Shown here: positions 1-8,571 of the stretch, in pieces
How positions within the stretch are numbered: the stretch's first letter is position 1
Layout of the letters: each line of letters opens with the position of its first letter
From: Aliivibrio_A sp016764915
GTDB taxonomy: Bacteria; Pseudomonadota; Gammaproteobacteria; Enterobacterales; Vibrionaceae
Reading direction: 5' to 3'
Length of the DNA stretch: 64,000 nt
Assembly: GCA_965224595.1 (NCBI GenBank)
Contig: OZ245058.1
Coordinates: 682,001-746,000, forward strand
The notes under the pieces: generated by a model
Databases searched by the model: none
What the model was told of the DNA's origin: nothing
The model's input: the letters and a program-made list of their open reading frames with translations, nothing else
Program-made: the position numbers and the translations under genes

Positions 1-485
1 CATGGCTTATAGGTCGCATTATCGCTGACAACACTTAACCCAGTTTTAGTGAACTGTAGGCGTTTAACCATGAGTTGGCCATCAAAGCGAAAAACATAGA
101 TACCATCACCAGTGAAATCTTCAATGCGGTTTACCATCACCAGAGCGTGATTTTGTAGAGTGGGGGTCATGCTGTCGCCACGAACGGGCATTAAAAAGAT
201 GTTACTTGGCTTTACACCAATTTCATTTGAGATGAATGTGTGGCTAAAAGCGATACCTTCAGGCTGGTTCTCTTGTACAACTAGCGCGCCACTACCTGCA
301 CTTATCTCGATATCATAAAAGTCTAATTCAACATATTTTGCATCGCTACTGATTAGGGCGTGATTGACCACACCATCTGCAACTTGTTGTGCTTTTATGA
401 AAATACGTTCTGGGATTTTACCTCGCGTACGCCAATTCTGAATCGTGTTTCTAGCTACGCCTAATGCATTCGTAAGTTCGATTAT
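1..485 (-). pseudogene. CI-type phage repressor with S24 peptidase domain, 5'-broken and cut by the window edge
   Basis: Translation of the minus strand gives a DNA-binding helix (ELTNALGVARNTIQNW, then RTRGKIPERI) typical of the bacteriophage CI repressor HTH family, followed by an S24 (LexA/CI-like) domain. The domain has a likely Ala-Gly self-cleavage site in ISAGSGAL, the catalytic serine in RGDSMTPTL and a lysine in LMVKRLQ. The C-terminus lies beyond base 1. At the 5' end the frame meets a TGA at 486-488, two codons before the HTH helix. An ATG at 512 opens only MIEIPYPV before that stop, and no plausible start lies between stop and HTH. About 15-20 residues of the usual HTH are therefore missing, so the gene looks truncated or mutated, or starts at an unrecognised codon. 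It is divergent from mshC, in the place where mshA/mshB normally sit, and suggests a phage or island remnant. Confidence 0.75.
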
Positions 486-652
486 TCATACTGGATACGG
501 TATCTCGATCATACTAATAAGAAATAATCTGTATTTCTGTACATTAAAGTAACGAAATAAATGAGATAGCCTCACTAATCGCGCTAATCTGTTATAAAAT
601 TACGATATGCATGATATTATTAATTTTATTAACTGTGACAGTGGTTCTGTTA

Positions 653-1162
653 ATGGCAAATTTTTTAAAAAAGAAACAGACTGGTTTTACTGTTATCGAG
701 TTAGTCATCGTGATGGTGCTGCTTGGTATCATCTCGATAAGTGTATATCTGCGCTTTCCCTCTTCTGAGAGCTACACCGTCCGCGGTTACTGTGATTTAG
801 CGAACACCTCCCTACGACGTATCCAACTGCAAGCGATGAATGATGTTCAGACCAATGGCTCACGTCCGTATAAAATTACGGTAGCAAGCAAAAAAATAGG
901 TTGGGATTGGGACAGCTCTCAATCTGGGATGGATCCACTGGATAACACGCCGGGTTGTGTCGGTGTGCACTGTTCCGCTTTGGTTGAAGTTGATGGCAAT
1001 GAAGAGATCAGCATTGCTTTAGATGGCAATAACACTCAGTTTTTCTTTGATTCATTAGGGCGACCAACTGATGGTGCTTTGCATACGCTTACCTTTTCTG
1101 GTGGTGGACAGGTAGTTACCTTAACCATCAACAAGGAGGGTTATGTCAGTGAGTGCAATTAG
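653..1162 (+). CDS. mshC: MSHA minor pilin MshC
   Basis: This is a type IV prepilin-like protein. The leader MANFLKKKQTG ends in Gly(-1), followed by Phe(+1) and Glu(+5) in FTVIELVIVM, then a hydrophobic alpha-1 helix: the prepilin peptidase (PilD) signature. The frame is open further upstream (ATG at 611), but the ATG at 653 gives the short charged leader typical of these pilins, so I prefer it. It is about 169 aa, with paired cysteines (DNTPGCVGVHC, and YVSEC at the end). Being first of mshCDOPQ and having a GspH/FimT-like size supports MshC, a minor pilin of the mannose-sensitive haemagglutinin pilus used for surface attachment. Its 3' end overlaps mshD by 20 bases. The ribosome site is weak. 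Confidence 0.85.
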   Translation: MANFLKKKQTGFTVIELVIVMVLLGIISISVYLRFPSSESYTVRGYCDLANTSLRRIQLQAMNDVQTNGSRPYKITVASKKIGWDWDSSQSGMDPLDNTPGCVGVHCSALVEVDGNEEISIALDGNNTQFFFDSLGRPTDGALHTLTFSGGGQVVTLTINKEGYVSECN

Positions 1163-1721
1163 TTCTATCATTAAACAGCGTGGTTTCTCGTTAATCGAAA
1201 GTGTGATTGCCATCGTATTAACCTCGATTGTGATGGTTGGCATGTCCACCTTTATGTTTCCTGCCGTTAAACAGATGGGTGATCCGATTGCTCAAATGAG
1301 GTCGGCTGAGATTGCCAATGCTGCTTTACAGGAAGTGTTTAGCCGCTCATTTGATCAAAATTCCGACCATGCAGGTGGCGTGGTGCGTTGTGGGGAGTTA
1401 ACCATTACCTGCACAACAACGGCTGCGCTTGGTAAAGATACTGGCGAAACGAATAAAATTTCCTACAATGATGTCGATGATTTTATTACCGGTGCGGCTA
1501 ATTCGTGTGGTGCGAATAGCGATTTTGTTACCCCTTCAACGATCATCGGAACGACGCCTGCCATTTATGATAATTTTTCACTCTGCATTCAAGTAACATA
1601 CCCTGCCAATAACTTAGATGGCAGTGCAAACAATCAAACGTTACTAAAGCATGTCAACGTCGTGGTAAAAACCCCTCAAGGCAGCGAGTACAGTTTCTCG
1701 GCATATAGGAGCAATTTTTGA
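1143..1721 (+). CDS. mshD: MSHA minor pilin MshD
   Basis: This 192-aa prepilin has the leader MSVSAISSIIKQRG followed by FSLIESVIAIVL: Gly(-1), Phe(+1), Glu(+5) and a hydrophobic helix, as needed for PilD processing and inner-membrane residence before pilus assembly. A strong ribosome site (AAGGAGG at 1133-1139) lies inside the end of mshC, so translation is probably coupled. Several cysteines (VVRCGELTITC, AANSCGA, SLCIQV) suggest disulfides in the periplasmic head. The position between mshC and mshO and the family-typical length support MshD. Its stop TGA overlaps the mshO ATG by one base. Confidence 0.87.
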   Translation: MSVSAISSIIKQRGFSLIESVIAIVLTSIVMVGMSTFMFPAVKQMGDPIAQMRSAEIANAALQEVFSRSFDQNSDHAGGVVRCGELTITCTTTAALGKDTGETNKISYNDVDDFITGAANSCGANSDFVTPSTIIGTTPAIYDNFSLCIQVTYPANNLDGSANNQTLLKHVNVVVKTPQGSEYSFSAYRSNF

Positions 1722-2527
1722 TGCGGAAACAGCAGGGCTTCACACTGATTGAGATGGTTGTCAGTATTATTATACTTGGGGTGATCAGCTTAGGTTTGAT
1801 CAATTTTGGGTTGATTGGCGGTAGCATCTATTCGGATACCAGAAACCGCGATCAGATGCTCAGTGAAGCACGTTTTGTGCTTGAGAGGATTCAGCGAGAC
1901 ATACGTAATTCCGTACCCATGAGTTTGCGTACCGATGCCAATTGCGCCGAATTTGTCCCTATTGTTTACGCAGGAAAATACAACCCAGCAAAACTGACTA
2001 TACCGACCAGTGATCTGCCTCTCTCGCGACAACTTACTGCAGCAGAACTGGCTAATATTAAATCTAAATGTACTGTGAGTAATGCCACTAATTGTCAGGT
2101 GACCATTTTCCCCAATGATGTTAGCGACATATATAACCCAGGCAGTAGCCCAGATACTCAGCCACTAGATATCGCCAATATTGAGGCTGATCCTGAGCTG
2201 TTGCCATTTACTTCCCCTTTAAATGTCTCTAAACAGACCGCTTCTTCGCGTTTTTACATCTATGAAAATAACGCCGTCGCTTATTGCGTGGTTGGAACTT
2301 CCATGTATCGATACTCTAACTATGGCTTAAACAGCAATTTAAGTGACGTGTTGTCGAGTGGCGCTGGTGTATTAATGGCAACCAATGTGAATCCTGCTAA
2401 GAGTGGGTTGGATTTTGGTACGTCGGGTTTACAACAAAATGGCCTATTGCATATAAAATTAACCCTAAACCGATACGGTGATGAGATGGAGTTTTACCAT
2501 AATGCGCACATTCTTAATGCACAGTAA
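1721..2527 (+). CDS. mshO: MSHA pilin-like protein MshO
   Basis: This is a 268-aa prepilin-like protein with the very short leader MRKQQG and the mature start FTLIEMVVSIIILG (Glu at +5), resembling the large minor pseudopilins (PilW/GspJ-like). I take the ATG at 1721, which overlaps the mshD stop (TGATG) and has AGGAG at 1708-1712; an in-frame TTG one codon earlier is less likely. The globular part has cysteine pairs (TDANCAEF, KSKCTVSNATNC). The family is thought to help initiate MSHA pilus assembly at the inner membrane. The 3' end overlaps mshP. Confidence 0.86.
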   Translation: MRKQQGFTLIEMVVSIIILGVISLGLINFGLIGGSIYSDTRNRDQMLSEARFVLERIQRDIRNSVPMSLRTDANCAEFVPIVYAGKYNPAKLTIPTSDLPLSRQLTAAELANIKSKCTVSNATNCQVTIFPNDVSDIYNPGSSPDTQPLDIANIEADPELLPFTSPLNVSKQTASSRFYIYENNAVAYCVVGTSMYRYSNYGLNSNLSDVLSSGAGVLMATNVNPAKSGLDFGTSGLQQNGLLHIKLTLNRYGDEMEFYHNAHILNAQ

Positions 2528-2939
2528 AACTAACTCGCGTCAGCAGGGTAGTGCGCTGATCGTCATGATCTTTGCTATCGTGGTGTTTTTTAGTCTTGCG
2601 GCGCTGTTGATTAATATTAACAGCCGTTCTCAGCAGAGTGTGAGTTATGAAATTCTAGGAACCAAAGCGCTGTGGGCAGCAAGGTCGGGAATGGAGCACG
2701 CGATTCAGAACGTATTGCCAATCAATCAATCCGCAGCGCTCTGTACTAACGGTTCAACCACAGTGATAGATTTTAGTGGTATCGATGGCAATTTACAGCA
2801 GTGCACAGCCAGTGTTGTCTGTGTCTCAAATTTTGTCTCTAACGATAATATGCTACATGCCGAAATGCAGAGCACTGGAACCTGTATTGCAGGTGATTTT
2901 AGAGCGCAGAGAATTATTAAGGTTGAGGTGAAGATATGA
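2517..2939 (+). CDS. mshP: MSHA biogenesis protein MshP
   Basis: This is a small (about 140 aa) single-span protein with N-terminus MHSKTNSRQQGSALIVMIFAIVVFF. A basic leader ends in Gly, followed by Ser and a long hydrophobic helix, but there is no Glu at +5. It is therefore pilin-like in shape (PilX-like) rather than a classic prepilin. In-frame ATGs also occur at 2502 and 2478. I chose 2517 because it gives the usual short leader and an 11-base overlap with the end of mshO; 2502 cannot be excluded. It contains cysteines (AALCTNG, LQQCTASVVC, STGTC). The stop overlaps the mshQ start as ATGA, indicating coupling. Confidence 0.8.
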   Translation: MHSKTNSRQQGSALIVMIFAIVVFFSLAALLININSRSQQSVSYEILGTKALWAARSGMEHAIQNVLPINQSAALCTNGSTTVIDFSGIDGNLQQCTASVVCVSNFVSNDNMLHAEMQSTGTCIAGDFRAQRIIKVEVKI

Positions 2940-5900
2940 GAAAAATTATCTTATTGAGTGTTCTGATTTTTTCACAACTCGCTTATTCGGCATCTAATAA
3001 GTTTAAAGTATCAGGATCAGTATATGACGACTACAATTTTGGCGGAAACTCTCGAGAGTTTGATTCCAGTAAAGGAATGAAAGGGCTAAAAAAAATAAAG
3101 GTAGAGCTGTCTGAGATTGGAGGGAGTGGAAGTGTTCAGAGTAAAAAAACCAATGCAAACGGATACTTTAAATTTAATAATATAAGGCCTGGAACTTATA
3201 CGTTAACAATAAAGAACACATCTCCTGATCATAATGATCTTGATGGTGAGCTCTACTCAGCGCGAGGAAATTGTGAGCCCTGTTTGCCTGTGCAAGTTTA
3301 CCCTGAGATAACGACGGGCTTTTCTCGACAGATAGTGGTGAGTAATTCAAATATTTATAACGCCAATATCGGCATTAACTACAGTACCGTATTAAATAAC
3401 AATGACAGAGGCGTTGGGTCATTAAGACAGTTTTTGATCAACAGTCGGTATTTAGATGGCAATAGCAGCAAAATAGAAAAAGAGGATTTGAAACAAGTTG
3501 ATCTACCCTCCGATTATGATAACGCCATATTCACCTTAGGTTCGGATAAGACCATCGTGCTGCAATCGCCGCTTGAGATGCTGTACACCGAAGAGACCAG
3601 TATTGATGCGCGTGATATTAATTTAACACTGAAAAACCATCGTGTTGCACAAAATACAGATTATGGTCTGAAGATTCATTTTTCCGAAGAGAATTTTATT
3701 CAGGGGCTAATCTTTGATGGTTTTGACGATTCTGTTTATATCAATGATTCTAGTGAGATCTCATTGGATTGGAATACCTTCAAAAATACCCGGGATTCAG
3801 GCATTACCATTTGGGGAGATAGCGACGAAAATCTAATTACTAATAATATTTTTGAAAACAATGTCAATGCTGAAGATGTTGATTATCAAGCCGCAGCACT
3901 GTTTATGAATAACTCGAATGATAATAGAATCACCAACAACACCTTCATCAATGCGGGCGATGATCATCGCAGTGATGGCGGGTATACTTTTCATGTTTCT
4001 GCAATCCGAGTCTACTACGGCAACGGCAACCTCATTTCAGAAAATAGTTTTAAAGGGACGAGAGGTATCTCAATTGATCTCAGAGGGGTTGAGCATCTTG
4101 GTTATATTAACCCTAATGATGGCCGCTATAATAATGCGGCATCAACCTCTAACCAAGGGATAGACTTCCCAGTGATTCAAACGGGTTCGATTACCTCCAA
4201 TGGAGAGCTAAATGTCACCGGTTATATTGGGTTAACACCGTCATCACCGGTATTTGGTGGCAGTTCGGTAGAGATATACCTTGCAGAAGGTTCTCCAACC
4301 AATCATACGCTTAATGGTACTGATTTCATCGGTCGCTGTATTGCTGATTCTAATGCAACATTTGATTGTACGCTACCTATCCCAAATGGGTTAAATGTCG
4401 CGACAGGAAGTATTATTACTGGTATTACGATCGCAAGACGAAATGATGACGATGACGATGACGACGATGATCACGATCATGATGAAGGAGGCAATACCTC
4501 TGAAATGGGCAGTATCGCCATTGTTACGGGTTCAGAAGATCTTAGTCTAGATATATACAGTCTCAAATCGACACCGCTCACTTGTGAGAAATCCGTATTC
4601 AATATTGATATTATCGATAGTTATAACAATAACGATTTGACTAATTACACGGGCGATGTGAATGTCAGTTTAACCAAAGTCTCCGGTATCGGTGATTTGA
4701 GCCAGTTATGTTGGTTATCTGATAACCCAGCGGGTGTTGGTAAGGTGAGTTGCGATCAAGGCTTGGTGATGAGTTTTGATGATGAGACATCAAGAACCCT
4801 CTATCTAGAATCTTATCATCAAGATATGGAAGTGACCGCTTACGCTGAAATGGTGGATGATACCACCAAAAATGATACCTCTGGTATTGTGAAGTTTGGC
4901 AGCGAAGGCTTTACGTTGGATCTTGTTAGTAGCGATAGTCAAGGCTTCAAAGCTGGGGTTGGCTCTCAACTAACACTGACTCGAATTGAAACGCTCTCTA
5001 ATGGTAGCCCAGTGTGTGCGATTAACGAACACTATAATGGCAATAAAAATGTAGGCTTCAAGCTCCATTACCTCTCATCAGTATTAAATAGAGTCAATGC
5101 ATCTATCACCTCAAGTAGAGGTACTACGGCAGTGACAGAGTCGGGTTACAATGATGCTAAGATTATGTTTTATAATGGTATTGCTACGGCTGATTTTTAT
5201 TACGATGAAGCAGGAAAAATAAGTCTAGATGCCTACTATCAGCCACCTGGAAACAACCCTAACGACTCGATGTGGAAGCAATCAAAAGCCATAACGGTAA
5301 CGCCTTATCAATTGCGAATCGAAGAGATAAGCAGTGGAACGGGCAGTGATAAAAAGCTAAACCAGAGTGGCAATAGTTTGAATGGTAAAGGATTTGTTGC
5401 CGCTGAAGTGCCTTTTGATTTTCTACTCAAAGCCTATTCTGCTCGAAACGATCTGGTGACTCAAAATTTCAACACCGCCGATGGAGATATGTTAGTCGGG
5501 GTTGCCGTATTAAGCCCAGCAAGCAAAACCGGGGAGTTAGCGCAACTCCGGTTACCGACAGGAGTGCCCGTCGTCTTCAGTGATGGCATTGCTGACTTAG
5601 ACGGTTTTAAATATGGAGAAGTTGGCAGCTTTTACTCTAATTTTATGGTGACGGACTATCTGGATTTAACGAAGATTGGCCATTTGTCAGTAAACTCTCC
5701 AGAGGTAGGACGTTTCTTCCCAGCCCGATTTGAATTGACCAGCCAAAGTGTTACCACTGATTTTACCGCCGCTTCTGGTTACTGGACCTATCTTGGCAAG
5801 CCTGACATTGATTTAACCTATCAGCTTGAAGCTCTTGGGGCTGATGGTCGACGATTAACCTATTATGAACCGTCGGGTTATGCGGTAGATACGATAGGAC

Positions 5901-6619
5901 TCAACCTCGAAGACAGAACAGCAGGAAGTCCAGTCAGTAGCCTCTACCACCGCTTGGTGATGCCTGAGTCGATTACTACAGGTGGTACGTTTAAAGCCGT
6001 GTGGAGTGGCGGAGTTCAAACCATCAATGCCACTGGTTTAAATGCTCTATCGGTTGTGAGAGAAGCAACTGGTGTCGATGGGCCTTATGAGTCGAGTGTT
6101 CTGTTTTTAAGTCGAGCCAGTGCGTTAGATGCGGTTCAATTTCGTGTCTCCGGTGTTTTTAGCGACACTGCGGATATTGGCGGTGATTTTGCACTTCGAT
6201 ATGGCCGACTGAATGTAAAGGACACCTTTGGTCCAACCAACACAGACCTTCCAATGGACATGCAAATTGAATATTGGGATGGTGATTCGTTTGAAGTGAA
6301 CACTTGGGATGATGCGGATACCTACTTAGACAAAGAGATGTCCCACAGCAGTGACACTCCTAATGATTTGAATGTCGGGTTTGTCTTTGATAAAAGTGCG
6401 GCTATCTCGAAAGGGGTGTATGCATTGAAAGTCAGTGGGGATAAAGATGGCTCGACATTAGTAAGCAGTGATCTGGCTAACTTCCCTTGGTTGCAATACT
6501 GTTGGAGTAACGCAACTTGTACGGCTAATAATTATCAGAATAACCCATTAGCTCAAGCGATATTTGGTACTCAGCGACCATCTGACCGGGTGATCTACTG
6601 GCAAGAGATGTTCTATTAG
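2936..6619 (+). CDS. mshQ: MSHA biogenesis protein MshQ (large secreted/surface protein)
   Basis: This 1227-aa protein has a signal peptide (MRKIILLSVLIFSQLAYSA) and no other clear membrane span. Residues about 25-95 look like a carboxypeptidase-regulatory or SdrD B-like fold (KTNANGYFKFNNIRPGTYTLTI). Residues about 235-400 are a right-handed beta-helix with NosD-like NNxFxxN turns (NLITNNIFENNVN, NRITNNTFINA). A run of nine Asp at 504-512 followed by HDHDE is a probable metal-binding linker. The C-terminal half matches the MshQ/DUF6701 family, with the landmark FGPTNTDLPMDMQIEYWDG near residue 1100. It closes the msh operon (ATGA overlap with mshP; GAGG ribosome site at 2925-2928). MshQ is reported near MSHA loci but its exact role is poorly defined; surface display at or near the pilus is inference. 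Confidence 0.85.
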   Translation: MRKIILLSVLIFSQLAYSASNKFKVSGSVYDDYNFGGNSREFDSSKGMKGLKKIKVELSEIGGSGSVQSKKTNANGYFKFNNIRPGTYTLTIKNTSPDHNDLDGELYSARGNCEPCLPVQVYPEITTGFSRQIVVSNSNIYNANIGINYSTVLNNNDRGVGSLRQFLINSRYLDGNSSKIEKEDLKQVDLPSDYDNAIFTLGSDKTIVLQSPLEMLYTEETSIDARDINLTLKNHRVAQNTDYGLKIHFSEENFIQGLIFDGFDDSVYINDSSEISLDWNTFKNTRDSGITIWGDSDENLITNNIFENNVNAEDVDYQAAALFMNNSNDNRITNNTFINAGDDHRSDGGYTFHVSAIRVYYGNGNLISENSFKGTRGISIDLRGVEHLGYINPNDGRYNNAASTSNQGIDFPVIQTGSITSNGELNVTGYIGLTPSSPVFGGSSVEIYLAEGSPTNHTLNGTDFIGRCIADSNATFDCTLPIPNGLNVATGSIITGITIARRNDDDDDDDDDHDHDEGGNTSEMGSIAIVTGSEDLSLDIYSLKSTPLTCEKSVFNIDIIDSYNNNDLTNYTGDVNVSLTKVSGIGDLSQLCWLSDNPAGVGKVSCDQGLVMSFDDETSRTLYLESYHQDMEVTAYAEMVDDTTKNDTSGIVKFGSEGFTLDLVSSDSQGFKAGVGSQLTLTRIETLSNGSPVCAINEHYNGNKNVGFKLHYLSSVLNRVNASITSSRGTTAVTESGYNDAKIMFYNGIATADFYYDEAGKISLDAYYQPPGNNPNDSMWKQSKAITVTPYQLRIEEISSGTGSDKKLNQSGNSLNGKGFVAAEVPFDFLLKAYSARNDLVTQNFNTADGDMLVGVAVLSPASKTGELAQLRLPTGVPVVFSDGIADLDGFKYGEVGSFYSNFMVTDYLDLTKIGHLSVNSPEVGRFFPARFELTSQSVTTDFTAASGYWTYLGKPDIDLTYQLEALGADGRRLTYYEPSGYAVDTIGLNLEDRTAGSPVSSLYHRLVMPESITTGGTFKAVWSGGVQTINATGLNALSVVREATGVDGPYESSVLFLSRASALDAVQFRVSGVFSDTADIGGDFALRYGRLNVKDTFGPTNTDLPMDMQIEYWDGDSFEVNTWDDADTYLDKEMSHSSDTPNDLNVGFVFDKSAAISKGVYALKVSGDKDGSTLVSSDLANFPWLQYCWSNATCTANNYQNNPLAQAIFGTQRPSDRVIYWQEMFY

Positions 6620-6630
6620 TGTTTAAATCA

Positions 6631-6664
6631 GTTGGTGTAGACCCAGTTAGCTCTCTACACCAAC
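6631..6664 (+). terminator. Hairpin downstream of mshQ
   Basis: An 11-bp perfect inverted repeat (6631-6641 with 6654-6664, GTTGGTGTAGA and its complement) starts 12 bases after the mshQ stop. No T-run follows, so this is a weak terminator or an RNA-stabilising hairpin rather than a textbook intrinsic terminator. Confidence 0.4.
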
Positions 6665-6724
6665 TAACGACAATGCTTCTATAGTAAGCTGTAAACAAGA
6701 GCGAGTAACAATATCGAAAGCACA

Positions 6725-6756
6725 AAAAAGCCAGTTCCGTGAGGAACTGGCTTTTT
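6725..6756 (-). terminator. Intrinsic terminator of the tRNA-Tyr array
   Basis: A 14-bp stem (6725-6738 with 6743-6756) closes a 4-base loop. Read on the minus strand it is AAAAAGCCAGTTCC, loop, then complement ending in a T-run, just after the last tRNA CCA. It also has T-rich 3' sequence on the plus strand and may act in both directions against mshQ read-through. Confidence 0.85.
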
Positions 6757-6762
6757 AAATGA

Positions 6763-6847
6763 TGGTGGAGGGGGACGGATTCGAACCATCGAAGGCAGAG
6801 CCGTCAGATTTACAGTCTGATCCCTTTGGCCACTCGGGAACCCCTCC
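6763..6847 (-). tRNA. tRNA-Tyr (GTA), promoter-distal copy
   Basis: The minus strand reads GGAGGGGTTCCCGAGTGG at the 5' end, has the anticodon loop ACTGTAAATC (anticodon GTA), a long variable arm typical of bacterial class II tRNA-Tyr, TTCGAATCC in the T arm and an encoded CCA end. It is 85 nt, as in E. coli. It is the last unit before the terminator. Confidence 0.97.
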
Positions 6848-6910
6848 ACAGGGTTCTTTCTATATTGACTGCTACGGCGTGAAACAGGATGAGCAATCAA
6901 GTTGTAATGA

Positions 6911-6995
6911 TGGTGGAGGGGGACGGATTCGAACCATCGAAGGCAGAGCCGTCAGATTTACAGTCTGATCCCTTTGGCCACTCGGGAACCCCTCC
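6911..6995 (-). tRNA. tRNA-Tyr (GTA), third copy from promoter
   Basis: Same 85-nt sequence as its neighbours, with anticodon GTA and encoded CCA. It lies 148 bp from the next copy on each side, and the 63-bp spacer is nearly identical between copies. Confidence 0.97.
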
Positions 6996-7058
6996 ACAGG
7001 GTTCTTTCTATATTGACTGCTACGGCGTGAAACAGGATGAGCAATCAAATTGTAATGA

Positions 7059-7143
7059 TGGTGGAGGGGGACGGATTCGAACCATCGAAGGCAGAGCCGT
7101 CAGATTTACAGTCTGATCCCTTTGGCCACTCGGGAACCCCTCC
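7059..7143 (-). tRNA. tRNA-Tyr (GTA), second copy from promoter
   Basis: Same 85-nt tRNA-Tyr sequence with anticodon GTA and encoded CCA. It is probably cotranscribed with the other three and separated by RNase processing of the spacers. Confidence 0.97.
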
Positions 7144-7206
7144 ACAGGGTTCTTTCTATATTGACTGCTACGGCATGAAACAGGATGAGCAATCAAATTG
7201 TAATGA

Positions 7207-7291
7207 TGGTGGAGGGGGACGGATTCGAACCATCGAAGGCAGAGCCGTCAGATTTACAGTCTGATCCCTTTGGCCACTCGGGAACCCCTCC
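7207..7291 (-). tRNA. tRNA-Tyr (GTA), promoter-proximal copy
   Basis: First gene of the array on the minus strand, 85 nt, anticodon GTA, encoded CCA. The promoter lies immediately upstream (7307-7334). Sequence beyond its 5' end differs from the repeat spacer, marking the edge of the tandem array. Confidence 0.97.
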
Positions 7292-7306
7292 ACAAGTGCG
7301 GAGCGC

Positions 7307-7334
7307 ATAATATCAAACGTGCTTGAGCTGTAAA
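7307..7334 (-). promoter_or_regulatory. Sigma70-type promoter of the tRNA-Tyr array
   Basis: On the minus strand a -35 TTTACA (7329-7334) and -10 TATTAT (7307-7312) are separated by 16 bp. They are followed by a GC-rich discriminator (GCGCTCCGC), the arrangement typical of stringently controlled stable-RNA promoters. Confidence 0.75.
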
Positions 7335-7500
7335 GACTTTTTTGTCGTTTTTGGTTTAAGTGGTTTCTTTTTCGACAATTTTAGTTTTATGATGAAATTT
7401 TGCTCTAAAATTTAGGCTCTTTGCTCAGCTTTACATTGATTTACCCTATTTCAGAAATAAGTAAGTAAAATGGCGACAGAATTTATTAAAGGATAAAAAA

Positions 7501-8571
7501 ATGACCAGACGTGTTTTGTTGGCACCCGTGATTGCGCTTTGCATGAGCACGGTGATGTTGAGTTCGGTTTCAATCGCCAAAGGAGCCGGACTGACTGCTC
7601 AACGTTCCGTCTCTGTCTATACCGATGTGGTTGCCGAACACCAAGTGTCGCAGACCATTTCGCTAATTGGTAAGTTGCAGTCAGGTCAATTTGTCAATAT
7701 TGCTACTGAAGTGTCAGGAAAAGTCAAAACCATTAAGGTCAAAGCCAATCAAAAGGTAAAAGAGGGACAAACTCTGTTCCAACTTGATGATGCTAAAGCA
7801 CAGGCGGCGTTAAAAGAGGCGGCTGCCTACCTTGCTAATGAACAGAGGAAACTGAAAGAGTATTCCAAGCTGGTTAAAAAAAATGCGATAACCAAAACGG
7901 CGATGGATGGACAAGCAGCGCTGGTTGATATTGCTGCTGCACGATTAACATCAGCTAAAACTGACGTCAGACATCATAATCTCACCGCTCCATTCTCTGG
8001 CACTATAGGTTTAATCGATTTTAGCCGAGGAAAAATGGTGTCGACTGGGGTTGAGTTAATGACCCTTGATGATCTTTCCGTGATGAAACTGGATCTTCAA
8101 GTACCGGAGCGTTATTTGTCCATGCTATCAAACGGCATGAAAGTCACCGCGGTAAGTCAAGCGTGGAAAGGTCAACAGTTTCACGGCGAAGTGGTTGCCA
8201 TTGATTCTCGAATTAACCAAGAGACGCTTAACTTGCGAGTACGGGTGGAATTTAGCAATGCACAGAATCAGCTTAAGCCCGGCATGATGATGTCGGCTAC
8301 GATGGCGTTTCCAGCGATCAGTGAAGCGATTATTCCAGTTCAAGCGCTGGAATACTCAGGCACTAAACGTTTCGTCTATGTGGTTAATGATCAACATATT
8401 GCAAAACGCACCGAAGTTATTTTAGGTGCTCGGATTGACAATCAAGTATTGATCGAAAAAGGCGTTGAACTCGGCGATAGAATTGTGGTTAAAGGTTTGG
8501 TGAATATGCGTGATGGCATGAAAGTGAACGATCTCGCACAAACACCAACTGCCACGAAGGAGACGCACTGA
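7501..8571 (+). CDS. RND efflux periplasmic adaptor (HlyD/AcrA-like)
   Basis: This 356-aa membrane fusion protein starts at an ATG preceded by AAAGGATAAAAAA. It has an N-terminal signal or anchor (MTRRVLLAPVIALCMSTVMLSS), then a lipoyl half-motif (ATEVSGKVKTIKVKANQKVKEGQTLFQLDDA, about 75-105), a short coiled-coil hairpin (about 105-155), the second lipoyl half (HHNLTAPFSGTIGLID), a beta-barrel and a membrane-proximal domain. It links an inner-membrane RND pump to an outer-membrane TolC-type channel. Its stop overlaps the pump ATG by one base, so the two form an operon. No outer-membrane factor is adjacent; a shared TolC is likely. Substrate unknown. Confidence 0.9.
   Translation: MTRRVLLAPVIALCMSTVMLSSVSIAKGAGLTAQRSVSVYTDVVAEHQVSQTISLIGKLQSGQFVNIATEVSGKVKTIKVKANQKVKEGQTLFQLDDAKAQAALKEAAAYLANEQRKLKEYSKLVKKNAITKTAMDGQAALVDIAAARLTSAKTDVRHHNLTAPFSGTIGLIDFSRGKMVSTGVELMTLDDLSVMKLDLQVPERYLSMLSNGMKVTAVSQAWKGQQFHGEVVAIDSRINQETLNLRVRVEFSNAQNQLKPGMMMSATMAFPAISEAIIPVQALEYSGTKRFVYVVNDQHIAKRTEVILGARIDNQVLIEKGVELGDRIVVKGLVNMRDGMKVNDLAQTPTATKETH

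Larger units (their letters stand above)
6763..7291 (-). repeat. 148-bp tandem repeat array of tRNA-Tyr plus spacer
   Basis: Three full 148-bp units (85-bp tRNA plus 63-bp spacer) and a terminal tRNA repeat head to tail. The spacers differ at only one or two bases (for example GTTGTAATGA versus ATTGTAATGA). Such near-identity implies recent duplication or ongoing homogenisation by unequal recombination. Apparent plus-strand reading frames across it are artefacts of the repeat. Confidence 0.93.

Noticed and set aside
611..652. Longer mshC starting at ATG 611
   Set aside because: It would put a second hydrophobic segment before the prepilin leader; the ATG at 653 gives a normal short charged leader ending in Gly.
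6759..7264. Repeated plus-strand reading frames of about 70 codons over the tRNA array
   Set aside because: They are tRNA-Tyr antisense sequence repeated every 148 bp, not proteins.
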